Shown here: piece after piece, positions 16,528 to 25,444 of the stretch | Layout of the letters: each line of letters begins with the position of its first letter | Numbering within the stretch: position 1 is the stretch's first letter | Translations under genes and position numbers: made by a program | The notes under the pieces: generated by a model | Told to the model about the DNA's origin: nothing | What the model saw: only the letters and a program-made list of their open reading frames with translations | Database searches by the model: none | Origin: Paenibacillus woosongensis | GTDB lineage: Bacteria; Bacillota; Bacilli; Paenibacillales; Paenibacillaceae | Direction of reading: 5' to 3' | Length of the DNA: 64,000 bases | Assembly (NCBI RefSeq): GCF_009725165.1 | Contig: NZ_WNZW01000011.1 | Location: 94,348-158,347 of the forward strand

Positions 16528-17199
16528 ATGAAAGGGTTTTATTCCAGAAAGCTGCACTCGCTCCTGGGTGTTATTCCGCTAGGTTTTTTTATTCTGGAAC
16601 ACATGATTACGAACTTTACAGCCGTTGAAGGCGGAAGGCAGGGATTCATGGATGCCGTTGCATTACTGAACAGTCTGCCGCTTGTTATTGTTATCGAAGC
16701 GTTATTTATTTGGCTGCCGCTGCTGTATCATGGCGTATACGGCATGTATATCGCATTTCAGGCGAAGCCGAACAATGGCAGATTCCGCAATGAACGGAAC
16801 CTGCGCTATTTGCTCCAGCGGATTAGCGGAGTTATTGTATTTGCGTTCGTAATCTGGCACGTTTGGGAGACTCGGGTACAAGTTGCATTGGGTAACGTGA
16901 CGCATGAGGAGCTTGGTGCAGTGATGCACGGGATCGTTACGCAGCCGATCTTCTTCATTATTTATGTGATTAGTGTGATCGCGGCTTCGTTTCACTTTGC
17001 CAACGGCATGTGGTCTTTCCTCGTTAGCTGGGGAATTACGGTCGGCCCGCGTTCGCAGCGTGTTTCTTCGAACATTTTCATGGGGCTGTTCGTGATCGTG
17101 TCCGTGATGTTTATCTGGTCGCTGTTTGCATTCCGCAACGTGGAATTTGCTGCGGAAGGAACGGCTTTGCTGCAGACGCTGAAACCGTTTGTCGGCTAG
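16528..17199 (+). CDS. sdhC: Succinate dehydrogenase cytochrome b558 subunit
   Basis: A 223-residue membrane anchor of respiratory complex II with five membrane segments. It starts MKGFYSRKLHSLLGVIPLG and has the conserved histidines that ligate heme b (LEHMITNF, LYHGVYG, IWHVWETR, ASFHFANG). It receives electrons from SdhB and reduces menaquinone. The ATG at 16528 has AAAGGGG about 11 nt upstream. A longer open frame upstream has no ribosome site and no family counterpart. An unusual tandem repeat separates it from sdhA. Confidence 0.95.
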   Translation: MKGFYSRKLHSLLGVIPLGFFILEHMITNFTAVEGGRQGFMDAVALLNSLPLVIVIEALFIWLPLLYHGVYGMYIAFQAKPNNGRFRNERNLRYLLQRISGVIVFAFVIWHVWETRVQVALGNVTHEELGAVMHGIVTQPIFFIIYVISVIAASFHFANGMWSFLVSWGITVGPRSQRVSSNIFMGLFVIVSVMFIWSLFAFRNVEFAAEGTALLQTLKPFVG

Positions 17200-17220
17200 G
17201 ATTGATAAATTAAATGATGT

Positions 17221-17368
17221 AGTAACGCTTAACAAAACTAAGCGAATGCTTACGAAGCAAGATTTGTTACGTAGTTAATCCAAGAAGTAACGCTCAACAA
17301 AACTAAGCGAATGCTTACGAAGCAAGTTTTGTTACGTAGTTAATCCAAGAAGTAACGCTCAACAAAAC
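17221..17368 (+). repeat. 65-bp tandem repeat between sdhC and sdhA
   Basis: Two full copies (17221-17285 and 17286-17350) and an 18-bp partial copy (17351-17368), nearly identical. Each unit has AACAAAACT and AGTTTTGTT arms around an AAGCGAATGCTT mini-hairpin, so each can fold into a stem-loop in the sdh mRNA. Confidence 0.9.
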
Positions 17369-17388
17369 TTTTAGGAGTTGAAACATAT

Positions 17389-19134
17389 ATGGCTAAACAA
17401 AGCATTATCGTCGTAGGCGGCGGGCTGGCGGGGCTCATGGCTACGATCAAAGCGGCGGAGGCCGGGATTCAGGTGCATTTGTTCTCCCTTGTTCCGGTCA
17501 AGCGTTCGCACTCCGTCTGCGCGCAGGGCGGAATTAACGGCGCTGTTAACACGAAGGGCGAAGGCGACTCCCCATGGGAGCATTTCGACGATACTGTATA
17601 CGGCGGAGACTTCCTAGCGAATCAGCCGCCGGTTAAAGCGATGTGCGAGGCGGCTCCAGGCATCATCCATCTGATGGACCGGATGGGGGTTATGTTTAAC
17701 CGTACACCGGAGGGCTTGCTGGATTTCCGCCGTTTCGGTGGAACGAAGCATCACCGCACGGCATTTGCTGGAGCGACGACAGGCCAGCAGCTGCTGTACG
17801 CGCTCGATGAGCAGGTGCGCCGCTATGAGGCGGCAGGCCTAGTAACGAAGTATGAGAGCTGGGAGTTCATGTCCGCGGTGCTGGACGACGAAGGCGTATG
17901 CCGCGGTATCGTGGCGCAGAACCTTCGCTCGATGGAGGTCGTTACCTTCGCTTCCGATGCTGTGATTTTGGCGACGGGCGGGCCGGGGATTATTTTCGGA
18001 AAAACGACAAACTCGGTAATCAACACAGGTACTGCGGCTAGCGCCGTGTACCAGCAAGGTGTGTACTACGCGAACGGGGAGTTCATTCAAATTCACCCGA
18101 CGGCGATTCCAGGCGACGACAAGCTGCGCTTGATGTCGGAATCGGCTCGCGGCGAGGGCGGACGGATTTGGACTTACAAAGACGGCAAGCCCTGGTATTT
18201 CCTTGAGGAGAAATATCCGGCGTACGGCAACCTGGTACCTCGCGATATCGCTACCCGGGAAATATTCAATGTCTGCGTAGAGCAGAAGCTGGGCATTAAC
18301 GGCGAGAACATGGTGTATCTCGATTTGTCCCACAAGGATCCGAAGGAGCTCGACATTAAGCTCGGCGGCATCATCGAGATTTACGAGAAGTTCATGGGCG
18401 ATGACCCTCGTAAAATTCCGATGAAAATATTCCCGGCAGTCCATTATTCTATGGGCGGCATGTGGGTTGATTATAACCAGATGACGAATATTCCAGGCCT
18501 CTTCGCGGCTGGAGAGTGTGAGTATCAGTATCACGGAGCGAACCGCCTGGGAGCGAATTCGCTCGTCTCGGCTATTTATGGCGGCATGGTGGCCGGACCG
18601 AAGGCTGTTGAATATATCCGCGGCCTGAAGAAATCGGCGGAAGATCTTAGCCCAGCGATCTTTGAGAAGAATCGCAAGGAGCAAGAGAGCAAGTTTGAGG
18701 CTTTGCTGGCGATGGACGGCACAGAGAATGCTTATGTTATCCATAAAGAGCTCGGCGAGTGGATGACCGACAACATGACGGTTGTGCGCCATAACGATAA
18801 GCTCGAAGCGACGATTGGCAAAATCAAGGAACTGAAACAGCGCTACCAAAAAATCAACATTAACGATACGTCCCGCTGGAACAACGCCGGTGCCGCCTTT
18901 ACCCGCCAGCTCTGGAACATGCTGGAACTCGCGGAAGCGATGACGCTGGGGGCATTGCTGCGCAACGAGAGCCGCGGGGCTCACTACAAACCGGAATTCC
19001 CGGATCGTAACGATGAAGAGTTCCTGAAGACGACGAAGGCAAAATGGACGCCGGAAGGACCGCAAATCTCATATGAAGAAGTGGATGTATCGCTGATTAC
19101 ACCGCGGATTCGCGACTATTCGAAGGATAAATAG
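17389..19134 (+). CDS. sdhA: Succinate dehydrogenase flavoprotein subunit
   Basis: A 581-residue FAD subunit that oxidises succinate to fumarate. Visible features are the FAD-binding GGGLAGLMA near the N-terminus, the covalent-flavin histidine region SHSVCAQGGING (about residues 43-54), the active-site HPTAIPGDD (about 237-245), SARGEGGR and HYSMGGMWVD, and NSLVSAIYGG near the end of the FAD domain. TAGGAG lies 11 nt before the ATG. It is followed 12 bp later by sdhB, the normal sdhCAB order of Bacilli. Confidence 0.97.
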   Translation: MAKQSIIVVGGGLAGLMATIKAAEAGIQVHLFSLVPVKRSHSVCAQGGINGAVNTKGEGDSPWEHFDDTVYGGDFLANQPPVKAMCEAAPGIIHLMDRMGVMFNRTPEGLLDFRRFGGTKHHRTAFAGATTGQQLLYALDEQVRRYEAAGLVTKYESWEFMSAVLDDEGVCRGIVAQNLRSMEVVTFASDAVILATGGPGIIFGKTTNSVINTGTAASAVYQQGVYYANGEFIQIHPTAIPGDDKLRLMSESARGEGGRIWTYKDGKPWYFLEEKYPAYGNLVPRDIATREIFNVCVEQKLGINGENMVYLDLSHKDPKELDIKLGGIIEIYEKFMGDDPRKIPMKIFPAVHYSMGGMWVDYNQMTNIPGLFAAGECEYQYHGANRLGANSLVSAIYGGMVAGPKAVEYIRGLKKSAEDLSPAIFEKNRKEQESKFEALLAMDGTENAYVIHKELGEWMTDNMTVVRHNDKLEATIGKIKELKQRYQKININDTSRWNNAGAAFTRQLWNMLELAEAMTLGALLRNESRGAHYKPEFPDRNDEEFLKTTKAKWTPEGPQISYEEVDVSLITPRIRDYSKDK

Positions 19135-19146
19135 GAGGGGAATGTC

Positions 19147-19911
19147 ATGGCTACTGCGGAAACAACAGCCAAAAAGGTGAAGTTCATTATAACGCGCCAA
19201 GACAAGCCGGATTCGGCTCCCTATACGGAAGAGTTCGAGCTGAACTATCGTCCGGGCATGAACGTGATCAGCGCCCTGATGGAAATTCAGCGCAACCCGG
19301 TAAATCTGAATGGCAAGGACACGGCTCCAGTATGTTGGGATTCCAACTGTTTGGAGGAAGTATGCGGTGCTTGTTCGATGGTAATTAACGGCAAGCCGCG
19401 TCAGGCTTGTGCTGCTTTGATCGATAATTTGGAGCAGCCGATCCGGCTGGAGCCGATGAAGACGTTCCCGGTTGTCCGGGATTTGGTCATCGACCGCAGC
19501 CGCATGTTTAATGCGCTGAAGCGCGTCAAAGCTTGGATTCCAATCGACGGAACTTATGATTTGGGTCCAGGGCCGCGCATGGCGGAGAAGAAACGCCAAT
19601 GGGCATACGAGCTGTCCAAGTGCATGACCTGTGGCGTCTGCTTGGAGGCCTGCCCGAACGTGAACGAGAAGACTGATTTTATCGGTCCGGCAGCGATCTC
19701 CCAGGTAAGGCTGTTCAATGCTCATCCAACGGGCGAAATGAACGCGGAAGAGCGTCTGGAGGCGCTGATGGGCGACGGCGGAATCGAGGGCTGCGGCAAC
19801 TCGCAGAACTGCGTGCGCGCCTGCCCGAAAGGCATCCCGCTCACGACGTCTATCGCCGAAATGAACAAGGCGACGACCAAGCATATGTTCAAAAATTGGC
19901 TGGGCGTGTAA
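19147..19911 (+). CDS. sdhB: Succinate dehydrogenase iron-sulfur subunit
   Basis: A 254-residue subunit that carries electrons from FAD to the membrane anchor. It has the cysteines for the 2Fe-2S centre (DSNCLEEVCGACSMV, then RQAC), the 4Fe-4S motif CMTCGVCLEACP (about residues 159-170) and the 3Fe-4S region GCGNSQNCVRACPKG (about 216-230). AGGAGG lies 7 nt before the ATG, and a strong terminator follows. It is the last gene of the operon. Confidence 0.97.
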   Translation: MATAETTAKKVKFIITRQDKPDSAPYTEEFELNYRPGMNVISALMEIQRNPVNLNGKDTAPVCWDSNCLEEVCGACSMVINGKPRQACAALIDNLEQPIRLEPMKTFPVVRDLVIDRSRMFNALKRVKAWIPIDGTYDLGPGPRMAEKKRQWAYELSKCMTCGVCLEACPNVNEKTDFIGPAAISQVRLFNAHPTGEMNAEERLEALMGDGGIEGCGNSQNCVRACPKGIPLTTSIAEMNKATTKHMFKNWLGV

Positions 19912-19954
19912 ATCGTGAACAGCTCTTGCATCCGTGCCTAACAGAATCTAGAGA

Positions 19955-20001
19955 GGCCAGTTTTCCCCATGTAGTTTGGGAGAAAGCTGGCTTCTTTTTT
20001 T
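19955..20001 (+). terminator. Terminator of the sdhCAB operon
   Basis: GCCAG(T)TTTCCCC pairs with GGGAGAAAGCTGGC across a 9-nt loop, followed by TTCTTTTTTT. Confidence 0.85.
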
Positions 20002-20160
20002 GGGAGGAGGTCGATAGGCTGCTGTTGAATGATAGAAGAATGCTATGTATGAGAAAGTGCAATAGCCAGATGGTTAAATCCCTTCCATGCCATATACTTG
20101 CATTACTGAAAAGATCCTTCGCAATAATGCTGTGAAATGATTCAATATATGGTTTTATAA

Positions 20161-20750
20161 GACTCCGGTTCAATTCAAGTTAAGGGGCCGTGTAAATAAA
20201 TCAGTTCTTGTTAGCGCTTTATTTCTGGGATGGCGGCTTATTTACTTAGAATGGCTTAGAGTGTTGGTGGCGACCCTCCCCGAATATAAAAGGGTAATTT
20301 AAAAATCGGAATGTATTTTATACATCTAGTTAGGCGGCTTTATACAAAAATCATGCGTTAAATGCAAAACATGCAATTAGTTTGCCTGAATGGAGCGAAA
20401 TTGCCAAAATAGCTTAAAACTAAATACAGGTTTTGCAGTTAGTTCCCTCAGAACTGGTTAGAACCTCTGAACTAACTGCATGAAATACATCTAGCTACCT
20501 GATCCCGGCATCCAGTCATCACCCAGCTTACTGATCTCGGCCAACCAGTCATAACCTAGCTACCGATCCGGGCCAACCAGTCAAAAACCTAGTACGGCCC
20601 CCGACCAACCAGTCATAACCTAGCCAGCTGATTCCGGCCAACCAGTCATAAATCTAGCTACCTTACCCTGGTCATCTAGGAACAGGCATATATCAGCAGT
20701 TTAATTATTGGAGAGATAGACTCCGGTTCAATTAAGGAGGCGTGAGGAAA
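20161..20750. repeat. Repeat-rich non-coding island with direct repeat ends
   Basis: Both ends carry GACTCCGGTTCAATT (20161-20175 and 20719-20733), followed by AAGG(A/G)G(C/G)CGTG, a direct repeat of about 30 bp with a 6-bp gap in one copy. Inside are a 12-bp perfect inverted repeat (TGCAGTTAGTTC at 20434-20445, its complement at 20469-20480) and a 32-33-bp tandem array. No supported gene is seen in the whole 19912-20908 gap apart from these and the liv promoter. Confidence 0.7.
20491..20680 (+). repeat. Degenerate 32-33-bp tandem repeat array
   Basis: About five head-to-tail units. Each contains CCAGTCATAA-CCTAGCTACC-GATCC-GGCCAA in some form. The CCAGTC anchor occurs at 20512, 20545, 20577, 20609 and 20642. 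There are no unique spacers and no reading frame. Confidence 0.85.
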
Positions 20751-20783
20751 ATGCCGGTATACTGTCCTCATCAAATCTAACTT

Positions 20784-20804
20784 GATTTTGACATTGTCAA
20801 AATC
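20784..20804. promoter_or_regulatory. Perfect 21-bp palindrome upstream of the liv promoter
   Basis: GATTTTGACA and its exact complement flank a single T. It ends 24 bp before the -35 of the liv operon promoter and is a strong operator candidate for an unidentified regulator. Confidence 0.7.
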
Positions 20805-20828
20805 GATTCGACCATACAAAAATAAGTG

Positions 20829-20856
20829 TTGCTTTTTCGAAAAAAAGCCCTATAAT
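20829..20856 (+). promoter_or_regulatory. Sigma-A promoter of the liv operon
   Basis: TTGCTT and a perfect TATAAT are separated by 16 bp, about 50 bp upstream of the binding-protein start. Confidence 0.7.
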
Positions 20857-20908
20857 TAAATCCATACTTAACTTATAGGATTAATTTTAGTATTTGAGGG
20901 GGATCAAT

Positions 20909-22036
20909 ATGAAGAGGTCTTTTTTGGTAATTATATTGGCAGGATTGCTTGTGGGTCTGTTGGGCGGTTGCGCCGCGAACGATGGATCGCCGGCTAAGAG
21001 TGATACAATTCGGATTGGCCTTGCAGCACCGATTTCCGGTACGCAGGCACAATATGGACAGGCCTTCAAGAATGGCGCTGAATTGGCCGCAGCCCAAATC
21101 AACGATGCAGGTGGAATCGATGGCAAGAAGGTGGAGATCGTGGTTCAAGACGATAAGGGCGACTCCAATGAGGCTGTCAACGTAGCGAACAAATTCGTAT
21201 CGGATAAGAGCATCCTGGCTGTCGTTGGCCACTTCAACAGCTCGGCTACACTGGCAACGGCACCTGTATACAATAAAAACAAAATTGTCGAAATTTCCCC
21301 GTCCTCCAGTGCGCCTGGCGTAACGAATGCGGGTGAATACACCTTCCGGGTAATTACGACGGATGCGTTCCAAGCCGACTATTTGGCAAGCTGGTCCAAG
21401 GAGCTTGGATACAGCAAGGTTGCTCTAATTTATGAACAATCTGACTTTGGCCTCGGACTACTGGACGTTTATCAAAAATCTGCTCCAGCCAACAATATCG
21501 AGGTTGTGGCGGCAGAAGCCTATAACCCTGGCGACAAGGATTTCAGCACAATCCTGACGAAGATTAAGGACAAGCAGCCAGAGGCCATCTTTATCGGCGG
21601 ATTCTATAACGAGGCGGCTCTCATCTCGCAGCAGGCGAAGAAGCTCAATCTGAGCGTTGATTTTATCGGTGTTGACAGCCTCTATTCCGAAGCTCTGCTT
21701 GAGCTTGGCGGGGAATCCGTGGAAGGCTTCAAGCTGATCGGCTTCTTCTTCCCAGGCGGAGACAATGAGGAGGCAACGAAGTTTGCCGCGGATTATGAGG
21801 CGGCGTACAGCAGTCAGCCGGATACCTATGCAGCTTATTCCTATGTCGCAACTTCGGTGGTCATTGAGGCGATCAAGGAGAAGGGCGCAGACAGAGAGAG
21901 CATCAAGACCTACCTGGAAACCTTGAAGGATTACAAAGGAGCGACCGGTGTGCTGAGCTTTGACGAGAACGGCGACGTTGAGACGGTTCCTTCAAAACTG
22001 ACGGTGCAAGGCGGAAAATTCGAACTTTATAAATAA
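20909..22036 (+). CDS. livJ: Branched-chain-amino-acid-type ABC substrate-binding lipoprotein
   Basis: A 375-residue lipoprotein: signal peptide with lipobox LLGGC (Cys about residue 20), then a type I periplasmic-binding fold starting IRIGLAAPISGTQAQYGQ. The family (LivJ/AmiC-like) binds leucine-type amino acids, amides or related ligands. The ATG at 20909 is preceded by GAGGGGG. It is first in a livJHMGF set with two hydrolase genes downstream, so the ligand may be a modified amino acid rather than leucine itself. A hairpin separates it from the permease gene. Confidence 0.88.
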   Translation: MKRSFLVIILAGLLVGLLGGCAANDGSPAKSDTIRIGLAAPISGTQAQYGQAFKNGAELAAAQINDAGGIDGKKVEIVVQDDKGDSNEAVNVANKFVSDKSILAVVGHFNSSATLATAPVYNKNKIVEISPSSSAPGVTNAGEYTFRVITTDAFQADYLASWSKELGYSKVALIYEQSDFGLGLLDVYQKSAPANNIEVVAAEAYNPGDKDFSTILTKIKDKQPEAIFIGGFYNEAALISQQAKKLNLSVDFIGVDSLYSEALLELGGESVEGFKLIGFFFPGGDNEEATKFAADYEAAYSSQPDTYAAYSYVATSVVIEAIKEKGADRESIKTYLETLKDYKGATGVLSFDENGDVETVPSKLTVQGGKFELYK

Positions 22037-22044
22037 GCGCTTCT

Positions 22045-22073
22045 GGAGCAGGACTGAATTTCAATCCTGCTCC
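22045..22073 (+). terminator. Stem-loop between the binding protein and permease genes
   Basis: GGAGCAGGA pairs with TCCTGCTCC around an inner TGAATTTCA. There is no T-run, so it is more likely an mRNA-stabilising or attenuating hairpin that favours binding-protein excess. Confidence 0.55.
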
Positions 22074-22095
22074 CTGGCTTTGAAAGGATGTTACT

Positions 22096-22968
22096 ATGCT
22101 CCTTCAACAACTAACCAACGGATTGACGATCGGGATGATTTACGCCCTGATTGCGCTCGGCTATACGATGGTCTACGGCATCCTAAAAATCGTGAACTTC
22201 GCGCACGGCGATATTTTCATGATGGGCAGTTTCCTGGGGCTTTTTTTCATGAAAGAACTGGAATTGCCGTTATATCTCGCATTTCTGCTGTCTGCGGTCG
22301 TGACCTCCGGGATCGGAATCCTGATTGAGCGGCTTGCTTACCGGCCGCTGCGGATGGCAGACCGGATCGTTCCCTTGATCAGCGCGCTGGGCGTATCCAC
22401 GTTTCTGATCAGCTTGGCCCAAAAATTATGGGGGACGGAGATGCGTCCTTTTCCGACGGCATTTGGCAGCCGTACTTATACCTTGGGCAGCATTACGTTT
22501 TCCGAAATTCAAATTTTGATTCTGATTCTGTCTTTTATTCTGATGCTTGGCCTGCATCTGTTCGTCACAAAGACGAAGACCGGCACGGCGATGCGGGCGA
22601 CCTCCATGAGCCTGACCAACGCGGCTTTGATGGGTATCAATACGAACCGGATGATCAGCCTAGCCTTCGGAATCGGCTCCGCGCTTGCCGCCTGTGCAGG
22701 CATCATGGTCGGTATTTACTATAACGCGGTATACCCGACGATGGGGTATATGGCAGGGATCAACGCCTTTACGGCGGCGGTACTCGGGGGAATCGGCAGC
22801 ATTCCCGGAGCGATGTTAGGCGGCGTATTGCTCGGGCTGGTTGAGACGCTGGGCGGCGCTTATATTTCCACGCAGTACAAGAGTGTCATTTCGTTCGCAA
22901 TCCTTATCATTGTGCTGCTGATCCGGCCGTCCGGCATTCTCGGCAAAAAAGATATCAACAAAGTGTAG
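22096..22968 (+). CDS. livH: LivH-type ABC permease
   Basis: A 290-residue inner-membrane permease with about eight segments. It opens with LTNGLTIGMIYALIALGYTM and VYGILKIVNFAHGD, the hallmark start of LivH proteins. AAAGGA lies upstream of the ATG. It pairs with LivM to form the membrane channel. Confidence 0.93.
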   Translation: MLLQQLTNGLTIGMIYALIALGYTMVYGILKIVNFAHGDIFMMGSFLGLFFMKELELPLYLAFLLSAVVTSGIGILIERLAYRPLRMADRIVPLISALGVSTFLISLAQKLWGTEMRPFPTAFGSRTYTLGSITFSEIQILILILSFILMLGLHLFVTKTKTGTAMRATSMSLTNAALMGINTNRMISLAFGIGSALAACAGIMVGIYYNAVYPTMGYMAGINAFTAAVLGGIGSIPGAMLGGVLLGLVETLGGAYISTQYKSVISFAILIIVLLIRPSGILGKKDINKV

Positions 22969-22971
22969 GTG

Positions 22972-23943
22972 ATGAGCTTGAGCTTAAGAAAAACAACGGC
23001 CGTAGGAGCGGCGGCTGCCGTGTTAATCGTTCTGCCTTTGGTGCTGCAGCAGGTCAACGATTACTGGATGCACATCGTGATCATGATCGGGATTTTCTCC
23101 ATCCTGTCAATGAGCCTCAACGTCATTATCGGATATGCCGGACAGTTCGCGCTCGGACACGCTGCTTTCTATGGCATTGGCGCTTACTCCGCAGCCCTGC
23201 TCATGATACATTTTCAAGTTTCATTCTGGATCGCACTGCCTGCAGCCGCTGTGATTGCAGGATTTTTCGGCTTTTTGCTCGGAACTCCGGTCATTCGCCT
23301 GAGGGGGGACTATCTCGGGATCGTAACGCTCGGGTTTGGAGAAATCGTGCGGCTCATTTTCGTCAATTGGGTGGATGTGACGCGCGGGCCTATGGGCTTG
23401 CCGGGGATTCCTGCTCCGACTTTGTTCGGCTACACCTTTAGCGGCAAAATGGAGTTTTATTATTTGATTCTGGCGCTTGCGCTGCTGACCTTTTTCGTCA
23501 TTCACCGCATCGTTCATTCCGGCGTCGGCCTCAGCCTAATGACCCTTCGCGAGGACGAGACGCTGGCGCAATCGATCGGAATTCGTCCGAATAAGTACAA
23601 GCTGCTCGCTTTTACAGTAGGAGCGTTTTTCGCCGGTATCGCCGGAGCGTTCTGGGCTTCCTATATTTCCTTCGTCAGCCCTGACGCCTTCCGCTATCTG
23701 GACTCAGTCAATATACTGGCGATGGTGATCCTGGGGGGATCAGCCAGTCTGCCGGGCTCCGTGCTCGGCGCAGTCATTCTCGTACTCGCTCCTGAGCTGC
23801 TGCGTTATATGAGCGACTATAGAATGATGCTGCTCGGACTCGCGATCGTCCTGATGATGATCTTTAAGCCGACCGGGTTCTGGGGAGAGAAGCACCGCAG
23901 GTATAATTTCTACGGCATGGTGCGGAAAGGTGAGGGCAAGTGA
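22972..23943 (+). CDS. livM: LivM-type ABC permease
   Basis: A protein of about 323 residues with many membrane segments. Conserved LivM features are [21 protein letters not shown] (about residues 42-62), [17 protein letters not shown] and the coupling region [13 protein letters not shown]. It starts directly after livH (ATG at 22972, GTG at 22969 also possible), so translation is probably coupled. Confidence 0.93.
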   Translation: MSLSLRKTTAVGAAAAVLIVLPLVLQQVNDYWMHIVIMIGIFSILSMSLNVIIGYAGQFALGHAAFYGIGAYSAALLMIHFQVSFWIALPAAAVIAGFFGFLLGTPVIRLRGDYLGIVTLGFGEIVRLIFVNWVDVTRGPMGLPGIPAPTLFGYTFSGKMEFYYLILALALLTFFVIHRIVHSGVGLSLMTLREDETLAQSIGIRPNKYKLLAFTVGAFFAGIAGAFWASYISFVSPDAFRYLDSVNILAMVILGGSASLPGSVLGAVILVLAPELLRYMSDYRMMLLGLAIVLMMIFKPTGFWGEKHRRYNFYGMVRKGEGK

Positions 23944-24719
23944 TGGATAACGTACTGGAGCTGGAGAAGGTGTCGGTGAAATTCGGCGGGCTGGTTGCAT
24001 TGAATAACGTGGATATGACGGTACGCCGGGGCGAGATTCTGTCGATCATTGGACCAAACGGGGCTGGTAAAACGACGCTGTTCAACCTGCTAACGGGCAT
24101 CTATCAGCCGACCTCCGGCAGGATCATTTACAAGAGCCGGGTCATCAACAAGCTGAAGCCGTTCAAGCGGGTCGGCCTGGGGATTGCCCGAACCTTTCAG
24201 AATACGCGATTGCTGAAAAATATGACGGTGCTGGAAAATGTGCTTGTCGCGCATGCGGAGTGCAACGGGGAAGGCCTGCTGCAATCAATTTTTGCCCGGA
24301 GTTCTACGGCTAAGCGGCGTGCCGCCATCGTTGCGGAATGTACTCAGAAATTGGAAGTCGTAGGGTTGGCTCATAAGCTGGACGTCTTAGCCGGAAGCCT
24401 GCCGTACGGGGAACAGCGGCTGCTTGAAATTGCAAGGGCGCTCGCTACAGGCTGCGAGATTCTGCTGCTCGATGAACCGGCAGCGGGAATGAACGCAGCG
24501 GAAAAAGCCGAGCTCGTGAAGAAAATCCGGCAGCTCTCCAAGGAATTCAACATCGAGATCATCTTGATCGAACACGACATCGGCATGATCATGGATATTT
24601 CCGACCGCATTGTGGTCCTGAATTACGGTCAGAAGATCGCCGAGGGCAGCGCGGAGGAGATACAGAATAACCCTGATGTCATTCAGGCCTATTTGGGCGG
24701 GGAGGTCGAGGAGCTTTGA
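23943..24719 (+). CDS. livG: LivG-type ABC ATPase
   Basis: A 258-residue ATPase with Walker [11 protein letters not shown] (about residues 37-46), Q-loop region [10 protein letters not shown], signature [15 protein letters not shown] (a common LivG variant of LSGGQ), Walker [13 protein letters not shown] and the H-loop IEHD. It overlaps the livM stop codon by one base (TGATG) and has GGTGAGG upstream. Confidence 0.94.
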   Translation: MDNVLELEKVSVKFGGLVALNNVDMTVRRGEILSIIGPNGAGKTTLFNLLTGIYQPTSGRIIYKSRVINKLKPFKRVGLGIARTFQNTRLLKNMTVLENVLVAHAECNGEGLLQSIFARSSTAKRRAAIVAECTQKLEVVGLAHKLDVLAGSLPYGEQRLLEIARALATGCEILLLDEPAAGMNAAEKAELVKKIRQLSKEFNIEIILIEHDIGMIMDISDRIVVLNYGQKIAEGSAEEIQNNPDVIQAYLGGEVEEL

Positions 24720-25444
24720 CAAGCGGCAGCCAAGCTATTTTGGAAATACATGATTTAAGCGTAAATTACGGTGTAATCGCGGCTGTAAAACAAATGAATC
24801 TGCATATTCAGCCAGGGGAAATCGTGGCCTTGATCGGGACGAACGGCTCGGGAAAAACCTCGGCCCTCCGCAGCATCTCGGGTTTGAACAAGAGCATCCA
24901 GGGAGAAATCCGTTTTCAGGGACAGGAGATTACGAAGCTGGATCCCCATAAGATCGTGGAACGGGGCATTTCGCAGGTGCCTGAGGGCCGGGGAGTATTC
25001 CCTGATTTGACCGTGCTGGAAAATCTAAAACTCGGCGCCTATGTCCGGAACGACAAAACGGGGATTGCCGCAGATATTCAAGGCATGTTCGAGTTATTTC
25101 CGCGGCTGGAGGAGCGCAAGAAGCAGCTCGCCGGGACGATGAGCGGCGGGGAGCAGCAGATGCTGGCCATCGCCCGCGCTCTAATGGCGAGGCCGAAGCT
25201 GCTGCTGCTGGATGAGCCTTCCATGGGCCTTGCGCCGCTGATCGTGAAGGAAATCTTCGCGGCAATCCGCAAGGTGAACGAGGAAGGCGTATCCATATTG
25301 CTGGTGGAGCAGAATGCTACCATGGCGCTTGCGACCGCCCATCGCGGTTATGTAATGGAAACGGGCAGCATCGTCGTGGAAGGCGATGCTGCGGAGTTAA
25401 GGAATAACGACGTAGTCAAATCCGTCTATTTGGGCATCGGCTAG
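24716..25444 (+). CDS. livF: LivF-type ABC ATPase
   Basis: A 242-residue ATPase with Walker A GTNGSGKTSAL (the usual second Gly and Thr are present), Q-loop region SQVPEGRGVFPDLT, signature MSGGEQQMLAIARAL, Walker B LLLLDEPSMGLAP and the H-loop region LVEQN (Gln/Asn, as usual in LivF). TTG at 24716 is the start and overlaps the livG stop. GGGGAGG lies 10 nt upstream. Confidence 0.92.
   Translation: MTSGSQAILEIHDLSVNYGVIAAVKQMNLHIQPGEIVALIGTNGSGKTSALRSISGLNKSIQGEIRFQGQEITKLDPHKIVERGISQVPEGRGVFPDLTVLENLKLGAYVRNDKTGIAADIQGMFELFPRLEERKKQLAGTMSGGEQQMLAIARALMARPKLLLLDEPSMGLAPLIVKEIFAAIRKVNEEGVSILLVEQNATMALATAHRGYVMETGSIVVEGDAAELRNNDVVKSVYLGIG

Noticed and set aside
17839..19065. A 408-codon open frame antisense to sdhA
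   Set aside because: It lies wholly within the confidently assigned sdhA, has no ribosome site or recognisable domain, and results from the codon bias of the real gene.
20161..20175. Possible tRNA T-arm remnant (GGTTCAATT)
   Set aside because: No acceptor, D or anticodon arms can be folded around it. It is simply part of the direct repeat.
20491..20680. Possible CRISPR array
   Set aside because: The 32-33-bp units are contiguous and degenerate, with no unique spacers and no cas genes in the window.
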